This document shows positions 23,741 to 31,313 of a DNA stretch of 64,000 nt, piece after piece. The notes below the pieces were generated by a model. That model had not been told where the DNA came from, did not search any database, and worked only from the letters and a program-made list of their open reading frames with translations. Location: assembly GCF_001044425.1 (NCBI RefSeq), contig NZ_LFML01000149.1, positions 74,752 through 138,751 on the forward strand, given 5' to 3'. Positions within the stretch are counted from its first letter, which is position 1, and the number at the start of each line of letters is the position of its first letter. The DNA comes from Streptomyces roseus. GTDB lineage: Bacteria > Actinomycetota > Actinomycetes > Streptomycetales > Streptomycetaceae. A program made the translations under genes and the position numbers.

Positions 23741-24991
23741 TCACTGGTCCGGGCCGTCCGGCGGGGTGCCGTCGACCGGGGTGCCGACCACCGAGACCTT
23801 GTCCGCCAGCGCCAGCAGGTGCTCGTCCACCGCGGCCACGCTGTCCCCGGACGCGATCACGAAGCCCGCGCGGCCCAGGAACTGCTTCGGCGGCAGGTGC
23901 AGTTCGAGACCTGGGGGAGTGACCCGGCGGATCTCCTGCACCCACGGCTCGTCGGCGAGTGCGGCCGGATGGTCGAGGTCGTGGAAGACCATGCCGTGCG
24001 GGGGGTAGAGGAACCGGATGCCCATCAGCCGGCCGGGTTCGGCCACCGTCCGCGGGGCGCGTCCCGTGGCCACCGAGCCGAGCAGCTCGCCCGCGGAGAA
24101 GCCGGGCGCGCACAGTTCGGCCAGGTACGGGATGAGCTCGCCGCCCAGCCGACCGTTGACCTCGATGATCTTCGGGCCGTCGGCGGTGAGCATCAGCTCG
24201 GTGTGCGTGGCGGTGCGGTCGATGCCCAGCGCCCGGTGGGCGCGGACGACCACGTCCCGGACGGCTGCGGTGGTGGCCGCGTCGAGCACGTCCCCGACCA
24301 CATGGGCGACCTCCTCGAAGAACGGCGGGAAGCCGGTGCGCTTGAGCGCGACGGCGTAGGGTTCCACCCGGCCGTCGAGCACCCAGCAGTCGACGCTGAT
24401 CTCGGGGCCCCGCAGGTACTCCTCGACCAGGACCAGCCCGTCCTCGATGGCGGAGTTCTCCGAGCCGCGGGCGAACTCGAAGGCCGTGCGCAGTTCCTCG
24501 TCGGAGCCGACGAGCTGGACGGCGATGCTGGCCGCCCGGCCGCGGGGCTTGACCACCACCGGGTAGCCGATGTCCCTCGCCGCCGCGAGGGCCGCCTCCA
24601 CCGTGCCGGCCAGGCGGAACCGGGCGGACGGCACGTCGTGCGCGGCGAACGCCTCCCGCTGGGCGCCCTTGTCACGGCATGCCCGGGCGGCCTCCACCGG
24701 CATGGTCGCCACGCCCAGGGCGGCGCCGACCTCGGCGGCGACCGCCACCTGCATCTCGTCCCAGGTGAGCACGCCGGCCACCCGGTGGCGGCCGGCGAGG
24801 TCCTTGGCCGCGGCCAGTACCTGCGCCTTGTCCGCGAGCTCGACCTCCCGGTGGTCGGCCACGTACGGCGCCTGCCAGGACAGCGGGGTCTGGGCGATCA
24901 GCAGCACGGAGTAGCGCTCGGCGAGACCGCGCAGGGCGTACTCGCGGAAGTGCTGGTCGCCGGATCCGATGACCAGGATGTTCTCGTTCAC
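23741..24991 (-). CDS. ATP-grasp ligase 3
   Basis: 416 residues, starting at GTG 24991 with GGAGGAAC upstream. An N-terminal Rossmann-like domain (ENILVIGSGDQHFREYAL) precedes a full ATP-grasp module: VVVKPRGRAASIAV, VEEYLRGPEISVDCWV, HTELMLTADGPKIIEVNGRLGGE with intact Glu and Asn metal ligands. The C-terminal 90 residues form the beta-rich cap seen in BacD/DdaF-like ligases. It lies 20 bp after the 2OG oxygenase gene and 35 bp before ligase 2, all on one transcript. Of the five ligases its motifs are the most canonical, so it is the most likely to use a simple amino acid. Amine and acid partners are unknown. Confidence 0.87.
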   Translation of the reverse strand: MNENILVIGSGDQHFREYALRGLAERYSVLLIAQTPLSWQAPYVADHREVELADKAQVLAAAKDLAGRHRVAGVLTWDEMQVAVAAEVGAALGVATMPVEAARACRDKGAQREAFAAHDVPSARFRLAGTVEAALAAARDIGYPVVVKPRGRAASIAVQLVGSDEELRTAFEFARGSENSAIEDGLVLVEEYLRGPEISVDCWVLDGRVEPYAVALKRTGFPPFFEEVAHVVGDVLDAATTAAVRDVVVRAHRALGIDRTATHTELMLTADGPKIIEVNGRLGGELIPYLAELCAPGFSAGELLGSVATGRAPRTVAEPGRLMGIRFLYPPHGMVFHDLDHPAALADEPWVQEIRRVTPPGLELHLPPKQFLGRAGFVIASGDSVAAVDEHLLALADKVSVVGTPVDGTPPDGPDQ

Positions 24992-25011
24992 GTCCCGTTC
25001 CTCCCGAGCGG

Positions 25012-25833
25012 TCAGATCCACGAGACGGCCTCGGCGAGTTCGTCGTCGTAGAAGCCGAAAAAGAAGCCCATCGTGATCCGGTCGGAGCCGGAGACCTGCT
25101 CGATGGAGTGGTAGAAGGTCGGGTTCAGCAGGTACACGTCGCCGGCCTGCGGCTTGAACTCGTGGGCCGGGGCGCCGTCGGTGACGGCCTCGTCGTAGCC
25201 GAGGCCGCCGACGATCTTGTACTCGTTGTCCGCCTCGGTCCACCGCTTGCGGTGGATGCGCAGCTCACCGCCGGTCTCGCACTCCTGGATGCACACCACG
25301 CAGCTGAGCTGGTGGCGCAGCGAGGCCAGGGCCAGGCCGGTGCCGGCCGCGTCGCGCATGATGTTGTCGTTGTGCAGCGGTGTGCGGATGCTGTCCGCGT
25401 AGATCCGGACGTTCTGCTGCGCGTAGCTGCGGCCGTCGGGCTCCGCCTCGGTGTCGAAGCGCTTCAGGCCCAGGACCTCGGCCAGCCGCTGACGGGTGCG
25501 CTCGCCGAGGTCCACGCCGAGGGACGCGGTGAACTCGTTGGCCTTGCGGGCCTCGGTGAAGTACGTGTCCGGCTCGGCCAGGTGTTTGGCCAGGTACGGG
25601 CCGATGGTGGTCAGACTGCCATTGGTGTACTGCGTGGTCGAGGCCTGGCCGAAGACCGGCTCGAGCCGCTCCCGGTTGTTCGCGAACTCCGCCTCAGGCA
25701 GCAGGTTGCGCAGCACCACCACGGCAACCGTGCCGTCCACCAAGCCCTTGACCAGGCTTGCTCCGTCGATGTGCCCGTCGCGCTCGACGTCGTGGACGAT
25801 ACGGCCCCAACTCTCGGTCGCCTGCTCGGTCAC
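25012..25833 (-). CDS. Fe(II)/2-oxoglutarate-type dioxygenase
   Basis: 273 residues from GTG 25833 (VTEQATESWGRIV) with AAGGGA upstream. The metal triad is readable: HxD in TPLHNDNIMRD, and the distal His in NPTFYHSIEQVSGSDRITMGFFFG, followed by the Arg that usually binds the 2-oxoglutarate carboxylate. Such enzymes hydroxylate, desaturate or halogenate unactivated carbons; the Asp in HxD argues against a halogenase. It is the first gene of the leftward core operon, directly under the divergent promoter opposite the DOI-synthase-like gene. Likely role: hydroxylation of an amino-acid building block or of the assembled product. It is distinct in sequence from the PhyH-like protein at 38.6 kb. 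Confidence 0.82.
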   Translation of the reverse strand: MTEQATESWGRIVHDVERDGHIDGASLVKGLVDGTVAVVVLRNLLPEAEFANNRERLEPVFGQASTTQYTNGSLTTIGPYLAKHLAEPDTYFTEARKANEFTASLGVDLGERTRQRLAEVLGLKRFDTEAEPDGRSYAQQNVRIYADSIRTPLHNDNIMRDAAGTGLALASLRHQLSCVVCIQECETGGELRIHRKRWTEADNEYKIVGGLGYDEAVTDGAPAHEFKPQAGDVYLLNPTFYHSIEQVSGSDRITMGFFFGFYDDELAEAVSWI

Positions 25834-25909
25834 CCCAGTTCCCTTCTGCCGGTACGGCGTGCCAGGCGGTGCGGCCCCCCGGCTTCGTTTCCACCACACT
25901 GCCACGTGT

Positions 25910-25958
25910 TGGCAACACCTGGCAAGTATTCGGAGGATGGGTTGCCAAACATTGCCAG
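25910..25958. promoter_or_regulatory. Divergent promoter with two opposed TTGCCA direct-repeat sites
   Basis: On the minus strand (25926 to 25910) TTGCCAGGTGTTGCCAA, and on the plus strand TTGCCAAACATTGCCA at 25943-25958. Each has two TTGCCA hexamers with a 10-bp period, and each points to the operon on its own side (oxygenase at 25833, cyclase at 26007). The surrounding 173 bp is far richer in A and T than its neighbours. This is the strongest copy of the motif seen near 17.2 and 41.9 kb. Confidence 0.72.
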
Positions 25959-26006
25959 GCGTTGGTACGTTCAAGGCCCACGAGCGAACCAGTGAACGGG
26001 GAAGTT

Positions 26007-27158
26007 GTGACTCTGCTGGCTGAAATGACCACCGTGACCGAACGCGAAGTCCGCTTCGGTGACGTGCGCTACGGGTTCTCCGTCGGACACGGACCGGAAT
26101 CGCTGGGCGCCCTCACACGCAAGTTGGAAGGCCTGGACGCCGACCGCTTCGTGATCGTCGCCGACACCGGACTGACCCAGGACCAGATCGACGGGATCGC
26201 CCGTTGCGCCGGCGAGGTGGCACCCACCACCGTGCTGACCGCGGTGGCGGACGAGAAGGCCAAGTCCCTCGACGTGGTGACCGCCCTCGCCGAGCGGCTG
26301 ATCCCCACCGGCATCACCCGCCGTTCCGTGGTCATCGCCCTCGGCGGCGGCCTGGTCGGCAACATGGCCGGCCTGCTCAGCGCCCTGGTGTTCCGCGGTA
26401 TCCGCCTCGTCCACGTGCCCACCACGCTGCTGGCCATGTCCGACTCGGTCCTGTCGCTGAAGCAGGCGGTCAACACCAGCGTCGGCAAGAACCACCTGGG
26501 CACCTTCTACGCCCCGGTGTTCGTCTGGAACCACCTGGACTTCCTGCGCACGCTGCCGGCGGACGAGATCCGCTCGGCCCTCTGCGAAATGATCAAGAAC
26601 GTGCTGGGCATCGTCCCGGACCGCTACGACGAGGTCGCCGCCCGGCTCCGGTCCGACGCGCAATACACCCCCGAGGACTTCGCCTGGTTCATCGACCTGT
26701 GCGTCGAGGCCAAGTGCGCCGTGATGCGGGACGACAAGACCGAGCGCGGTGACGCCCTGATCCTCGAGTACGGCCACACCATCGGCCACGCCGCCGAACT
26801 GCTCACCGGCGGCGAGCTGCGGCACGGCTACGCCATCGGCCTGGGCATGCTCGCGGTCGCCCGGATCGCCCGCGAACTGGGCCTCCTCACCGCCGAGGAC
26901 GAGGCCGCACACCGCACCCTGCTCGCCCTCAACGGCGCGCCCACCGTGCTGCCCGCCGGCGTGAGCGTCGAAGCGGTCATGCGCACCATCGCCCTGGACA
27001 ACAAGCGCGGTTACGTCAAGGCGACCGCCGGCACCCGCGACCTGATCCTCTTGGAGGGCCTCGGCAAGCCGCACCGCCCCGGCGGCGCCCAGATCACCCA
27101 GGTGCCCGAGGCGATCGTCCGCCTCGGTGTCCAGTCGATCGCCGGCGAGGTGGCGTGA
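26007..27158 (+). CDS. 2-deoxy-scyllo-inosose synthase-like sugar-phosphate cyclase
   Basis: 383 residues of the 3-dehydroquinate synthase superfamily (NAD-dependent carbocycle formation from a sugar phosphate). NAD-loop GGGLVGNMAG; zinc ligands Glu194 (LCEMIKN), His257 (EYGHTIGHA) and His273 (LRHGYAIG). Several stretches follow the butirosin enzyme BtrC as I remember it: VPTTLLAMSDSVLSLKQAVN, GKNHLG, EYGHTIGH and DNKRGYVK, rather than primary-metabolism DHQ synthase or epi-valiolone synthase. Expected reaction: glucose-6-phosphate to 2-deoxy-scyllo-inosose (DOI). Start GTG 26007 is five bases after GGGG; ATG 26025 is the alternative. It leads the rightward operon, with a DOI-type aminotransferase three genes on. 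Other cyclase products cannot be excluded without phylogeny. Confidence 0.85.
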   Translation: MTLLAEMTTVTEREVRFGDVRYGFSVGHGPESLGALTRKLEGLDADRFVIVADTGLTQDQIDGIARCAGEVAPTTVLTAVADEKAKSLDVVTALAERLIPTGITRRSVVIALGGGLVGNMAGLLSALVFRGIRLVHVPTTLLAMSDSVLSLKQAVNTSVGKNHLGTFYAPVFVWNHLDFLRTLPADEIRSALCEMIKNVLGIVPDRYDEVAARLRSDAQYTPEDFAWFIDLCVEAKCAVMRDDKTERGDALILEYGHTIGHAAELLTGGELRHGYAIGLGMLAVARIARELGLLTAEDEAAHRTLLALNGAPTVLPAGVSVEAVMRTIALDNKRGYVKATAGTRDLILLEGLGKPHRPGGAQITQVPEAIVRLGVQSIAGEVA

Positions 27159-27883
27159 TGGCGACCGTCGTCCGCGGGCAGCGGTCCCCGTTCGGCCCGA
27201 TCGTCAACGACACCAGCGGCTTGGCCGTGACCCACCGCCAGGTCGGCGGCGAGGGTGTGTGCCGCTGGAAGATGCTGATGAACGGCATGCACCTGGAAGG
27301 CGAGTGGAACTGCGTCGAGTACGTGGTCCTCACCCCCGGCGCCTCCGTCGGCGAGCACGTGCACCTGCGCACCGAGGAGATCTACTACATCGTCCGCGGC
27401 CGGGCCGTGGTCACCATGAACGACGAGGAGATCCACGCCGGCCCCGGCGACCTGGTCACCACCCCGATCGGGGCGGCCCACTCCATCGCCAACCGCACCG
27501 ACGAGGAGATGCACTTCTTCGTCGTCGAGGTCTTCCCCGGAGAGGGGGAGGCGGCCGAGCCCGCCCACCTCAACGTCCCCGCCCTGCTGTCCGCCCCGGA
27601 CGGCGTCCGCCGGGCCCGCGTCGACCTGCGCCCGTTCTTCACCGGCGACTGGCACGCCTTCACCCTCGTCGAGGTGCCCGACGGCGAGGCCGTCGCCGGA
27701 GCCGAGCACACCGACCGGACCCAGGTACTGCACGTGCTCGACGGCGGCGCGGAGTTCGTGGTCGCCGGAGAACGGCACGCGGGCGGCCCCGGGCTCTCGC
27801 TCGCCGTGCCGCCCCGCACCCCCTGGACCGTCCGCGCGGCCGGCCCGCTCTCCCTGATCAGCACCGAGGTGACGGTCCGATGA
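27158..27883 (+). CDS. Bicupin protein
   Basis: 241 residues with two cupin barrels. The first (about 55-118) keeps a metal site: His67, His69, Glu74 and His108 in EHVHLRTEE...GAAH. The second (about 155-235) lacks the HxH pair and seems metal-free. It overlaps the cyclase stop (TGATG) and the following SDR start (ATGA). Bicupins of this size include BacB, the isomerase of bacilysin synthesis, and various dioxygenases and sugar isomerases. The neighbourhood (bicupin, SDR, ligase, MFS) echoes bacilysin, but there is no prephenate decarboxylase, so a shared reaction is not implied. It probably isomerises or oxidises the cyclitol ketone or an early intermediate. Confidence 0.78.
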   Translation: MATVVRGQRSPFGPIVNDTSGLAVTHRQVGGEGVCRWKMLMNGMHLEGEWNCVEYVVLTPGASVGEHVHLRTEEIYYIVRGRAVVTMNDEEIHAGPGDLVTTPIGAAHSIANRTDEEMHFFVVEVFPGEGEAAEPAHLNVPALLSAPDGVRRARVDLRPFFTGDWHAFTLVEVPDGEAVAGAEHTDRTQVLHVLDGGAEFVVAGERHAGGPGLSLAVPPRTPWTVRAAGPLSLISTEVTVR

Positions 27884-28683
27884 AGCTGGAACTCGACGGA
27901 CGCCGGGTGCTCATCACCGGCGCGGCCGGTGGCATCGGCGCCGCCACGGCCCGTGCGTTCGCCGCCGAGGGCGCCCGGCTCGGCCTGGTGGACCGGGACG
28001 CCGACCGGCTGACCGAGGTCGAGAAGGAGATCCGCGACCTCGGCGCCCAGGTCACCGTGCACGTGGCCGACCTCTCCACCGCCGAGGGCGTGACGGCCGG
28101 CGTGACCGCAGTCCTCGACGACTTCGGCGGTACGGCCGACGTCCTGGTCAACAACGTCGGCCAGTGCCTGGCCCGGTCATTCCACGAGCTCACCGACGCC
28201 GACCACCTGGCCACCTTCGAGATCAACTACCTCAGCGCGGTACGGGCGCTGCGCCTGGTGCTGCCCGGCATGCGGGCCCAGGGCCACGGCAGCGTGGTGA
28301 CCAACACCTCCGACCTGGCCCGCCAGCCTGAGGCCGCGCCCGTCGACTACCAGGTCTCCAAGGTGGGCCTGATCAGCCTGACCAAGAGCCTGGCCCTGTC
28401 CGAAGGCCCCGGCATCCGGGTCAACGCGGTCGCCCCCGGCCCGGTATGGACCCCGCTGTGGACCCGCCCGGGCGGCTTCGCCGACTCCCTGGGCGACCTG
28501 CACGGCCGGGACGCCGAAGCCGCTGTCCGCCATGAGCTCAGCCGCCGGCAGCTGCCCCTGGGACGGATGGGCGAACCCGACGAGGTGGCACGGGTGATCA
28601 CGTTCCTGGCCTCCGACGCCGCCTCCTTCGTCACCGGAAGCGTCTGGGGCGTCGACGGCGGCACCGTCCGCGGCCTGCTCTGA
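27880..28683 (+). CDS. Short-chain dehydrogenase/reductase
   Basis: 267 residues, classical SDR. Nucleotide site TGAAGGIG at about residues 13-20; the Asp in LVDRD after beta-2 suggests NAD(H) preference; NNVG; catalytic Ser in NTSD; YxxxK as YQVSK; and PG followed by a flexible lid. It overlaps the bicupin gene by four bases, so cyclase, bicupin and SDR appear translationally coupled. In 2-deoxystreptamine synthesis, a dehydrogenase re-oxidises the aminocyclitol after the first transamination. Known versions are a zinc-type enzyme (NeoA) or radical SAM (BtrN), neither of which is here, so an SDR could fill that step or reduce a cyclitol ketone. Its direction is unknown. Confidence 0.88.
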   Translation: MKLELDGRRVLITGAAGGIGAATARAFAAEGARLGLVDRDADRLTEVEKEIRDLGAQVTVHVADLSTAEGVTAGVTAVLDDFGGTADVLVNNVGQCLARSFHELTDADHLATFEINYLSAVRALRLVLPGMRAQGHGSVVTNTSDLARQPEAAPVDYQVSKVGLISLTKSLALSEGPGIRVNAVAPGPVWTPLWTRPGGFADSLGDLHGRDAEAAVRHELSRRQLPLGRMGEPDEVARVITFLASDAASFVTGSVWGVDGGTVRGLL

Positions 28684-28738
28684 CCCCCGCCCCCGCACAC
28701 CCCACTCCGTACCCCCGACCCGCACGAAAGGCTGTGCC

Positions 28739-30004
28739 ATGACCCTCGCCGTGCACGGCGGAGACCCGGTGCGCACCGCGGACTGGCCGCTGTGGCCCCG
28801 GCCCGCCGAGCGGGCTGCCGAACAGCTCACCGAGGTCCTGCACTCCGGGCGCTGGTCGATCAGCGGCCCGTACCGCGGTACGGACACCAAGGAGCGGACC
28901 TTCGCCCGGATGTTCGCCCGGTACAACGGCACCGGCCACTGCGTGCCGACGGCCAGCGGCACCGCCGCCCTGATGATCGCCCTGGAGGCCTGCGGGATCG
29001 GCGCGGGCGACGAGGTCCTGGTCCCCGGCCTCTCCTGGGTCGCCTCGGCCTCCACGGTGTTGGGCGTCAACGCCGTGCCGGTCTTCGTCGACGTCGACCC
29101 CGACACGCTGTGCATGGACCCGGCCGCCGCCGAGGCGGCCATCACTCCCGCCACCCGGGCCCTCGTGGTCGTCCACCTGTACTCGTCCCTGGCCGACATG
29201 GACGCCCTGCGCGACCTGGCCCGACGCCACGATCTCGTCCTGATCGAGGACGCCGCCCAGGCCCACGGCGCGGTCTACCGCGGCGCCCGCGCCGGCACCA
29301 TGGGCCGCGCCGGGGCGTTCAGCATGCACCACACCAAGGTGCTGACCTGCGGCGAGGGCGGCGCCGCGGTCACCGGCGACGCCGAGCTCGCGCTGCGCAT
29401 GGCCGAGCTGCGCGCCGACGGCCGCCACCAACCCGACCGGCCGCCCGCCCTCCACGAGATGGAACTGGTCAGCACCGGCACCGTGATGGGCAGCAACCGC
29501 GCCCTGTCGGAGTTCCACGCCGCCCTGCTCATCGCCCAGTTGGAGGAGCTGGACCGGTACAACGAGCAGCGCGCCCTGCAGGCCTCCGTCCTGGAGAAGG
29601 CGCTGACCGACCTCGGATTCACCCCCCAGCGGACCTCCCCGGGAACCGAACGGCGCACCTACTTCGGGTTCGTCTTCCGGCTGCCGCGGGACCTCGACGG
29701 CGTCGACGCCCCCACGGCCGGCGCCGCCCTCACCGCGGAACTGGGGCTGCCGGTCAAGCCCGTCTACCCGGCGATCCCGGGCGCCCCCCTGTACCGGCCG
29801 CACAGCCGTCGCCGTTTCGACCTGGGCGCCGACCACCGCCGGCGGACCGATCCCGCACGCCACCGGCTGCCGGTCAGCGAGCTGGCCGCCGCCCGGCACC
29901 TGACCTTCCACCACAGCGCGCTGCTGGGGGAGCGCCGCGATGCCGACGACATCGTGGCCGCGCTCCGCAAGCTGCTCGACCACCGCGCCGACCTCGGCCG
30001 ATGA
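28739..30004 (+). CDS. DegT/DnrJ-type aminotransferase, DOI aminotransferase-like
   Basis: 421 residues of the sugar (DegT/DnrJ/EryC1) aminotransferase family. The PLP lysine is Lys200 in FSMHHTKVLTCGEGG; the cofactor region is LIEDAAQAHGA. Several segments parallel L-glutamine:2-deoxy-scyllo-inosose aminotransferases such as BtrS: RWSISGPYRG, LVPGLSWVASASTVL, DVDPDTLCMDP, VVHLYSSLADMD and the C-terminal PVSE...HHSALL. Expected reaction: amination of DOI to 2-deoxy-scyllo-inosamine using glutamine. Placed with a DOI-synthase-like gene in the same operon, this gives two consecutive steps of an aminocyclitol route. BtrS-type enzymes can perform both DOS transaminations, so a diamine is possible if the keto group is regenerated. 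ATG 28739 has GAAAGG upstream. Confidence 0.85.
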   Translation: MTLAVHGGDPVRTADWPLWPRPAERAAEQLTEVLHSGRWSISGPYRGTDTKERTFARMFARYNGTGHCVPTASGTAALMIALEACGIGAGDEVLVPGLSWVASASTVLGVNAVPVFVDVDPDTLCMDPAAAEAAITPATRALVVVHLYSSLADMDALRDLARRHDLVLIEDAAQAHGAVYRGARAGTMGRAGAFSMHHTKVLTCGEGGAAVTGDAELALRMAELRADGRHQPDRPPALHEMELVSTGTVMGSNRALSEFHAALLIAQLEELDRYNEQRALQASVLEKALTDLGFTPQRTSPGTERRTYFGFVFRLPRDLDGVDAPTAGAALTAELGLPVKPVYPAIPGAPLYRPHSRRRFDLGADHRRRTDPARHRLPVSELAAARHLTFHHSALLGERRDADDIVAALRKLLDHRADLGR

Positions 30005-30014
30005 GAGGAACCCC

Positions 30015-31283
30015 ATGAACGCCACATCCGCCGCCCCGGTGGTGGTCGTCGTCGACGGCTACTCCAACTCCGGCGCCTACGTCGGCGAATTCGCCCGGCT
30101 CGGGGTCGACGCCCTGCACGTTCAGAGCACCGCCGAGTTCATGGCCAAGATGGTGCCGCCGGACCTGTCCGGATACCGCGAGACGTTCGTGTGCGCCGGT
30201 CCGGACGCGGTGGACGCCACCGTCGAACGGCTGCGCGCCCACGCCCCGGTCGCCGTGCTCGCAGGCCAGGAGCCCGGGGTCCCGCTGGCGGACCTGCTCA
30301 GCGAACGCCTCGGACTGGCCACCAACGGCACGGCGAAGTCCCCGGCCCGCCGGGACAAGTTCACCATGATCGAGACCGTCCGGGCGGCCGGACTGCACTG
30401 CGCCGAGCAGTTCCTCGCCGGCCACCCCGACGCCGCCACCGACTGGGCCCGCGCCCACGGCCGCTACCCGGTGGTGGTCAAGCCGCGCAGCTCGTCCTCC
30501 TCCGACAACGTCTACGTCTGCCGTTCCGAGGCCGAGGTCGCCGAGGCCGCGCGGGCGGTACTGGCCGGCATCACCATGTACGACCAGCGCAACACCGACG
30601 TCCTCGTCCAGTCCTACCTGGACGGCACGGAGTACATCGTGGACACGGTGAGCGCCGACGGACAGCACACGGTGTGCGGGGTGTGGCGCTACGACAAGAA
30701 GCTGCTGCCGTCCGGCCGGCCCGTCTACGACCTGGACGTGCTCCAGGACCCCGACGCCCCGCACGTCCGCGCCCTGATCGGCTACGTGCTGAAGGTGCTC
30801 GACGCACTGGGCATCGCGCACGGCCCCGGCCACGCCGAGGTCATCATGACCGAATCGGGCCCGGCCCTGGTCGAGATCGGCGCCCGGCTGAACGGGAACA
30901 TGAACCCCGCCCACCACGAGGAGTTCAGCGGCACCAACCCGGCCCGGCTGGCCGCCCTCGCCTACGCCCGGCCCGCCGAGTTCACCGCCCGCCACGGCGG
31001 CACCGTGTACCCCAAGCGCAACGAGGCGGTCGTGCACAACGTCGCCACCCGCCGCTCGGGCCGGGTGAGCGAAGTGGACCAGGGGGTGCTTGACAAGATC
31101 GCCGCCCTGCCCACCGTCCGCGAGGTCGTGGTCCGGCGCCCGGCGGGCACCGACCTGGTCCCCACCGTCGACCTGATGACCAGCCCGATGCGCGTGTTCC
31201 ACTCCGGCGCCTCGCACGCCGAGATCCTCGCCGACCACCAGGTCGTCGAGCAGCTGGCCGAGGACGCCTTCCGGCTGGCCTGA
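30015..31283 (+). CDS. ATP-grasp ligase 4 (L-amino-acid ligase type)
   Basis: 422 residues starting at ATG 30015, ten bases after the aminotransferase stop. The ATP-grasp lysine loop is VVVKPRSSSSSDNVYV, serine-rich like the KPxxSxGxDxV loops of RizA/TabS-type L-amino-acid ligases. Other shared segments are GTEYIVDTVSADG, WRYDK with PVYD shortly after, and the metal region GHAEVIMTESGPALVEIGARLNGN, where Gly replaces the usual Asn. Such ligases make dipeptides from free amino acids with ATP hydrolysed to ADP. Its position next to the aminocyclitol aminotransferase suggests it may attach an amino acid to the aminocyclitol, or pre-form a dipeptide. Substrates need experiment. Confidence 0.87.
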   Translation: MNATSAAPVVVVVDGYSNSGAYVGEFARLGVDALHVQSTAEFMAKMVPPDLSGYRETFVCAGPDAVDATVERLRAHAPVAVLAGQEPGVPLADLLSERLGLATNGTAKSPARRDKFTMIETVRAAGLHCAEQFLAGHPDAATDWARAHGRYPVVVKPRSSSSSDNVYVCRSEAEVAEAARAVLAGITMYDQRNTDVLVQSYLDGTEYIVDTVSADGQHTVCGVWRYDKKLLPSGRPVYDLDVLQDPDAPHVRALIGYVLKVLDALGIAHGPGHAEVIMTESGPALVEIGARLNGNMNPAHHEEFSGTNPARLAALAYARPAEFTARHGGTVYPKRNEAVVHNVATRRSGRVSEVDQGVLDKIAALPTVREVVVRRPAGTDLVPTVDLMTSPMRVFHSGASHAEILADHQVVEQLAEDAFRLA

Positions 31284-31313
31284 CCGCCCGACGCACCCCC
31301 TCCAGGGAGAACG

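Noticed and set aside
25012..25833. Fe/2OG halogenase
   Set aside because: Halogenases replace the Asp of HxD by Gly or Ala. Here HND is intact.
26007..27158. Housekeeping 3-dehydroquinate synthase
   Set aside because: Superfamily membership is clear, but the KQAVN, EYGHTIGH and DNKRGYVK segments and the neighbouring DegT aminotransferase fit DOI synthase better. Not fully excluded.
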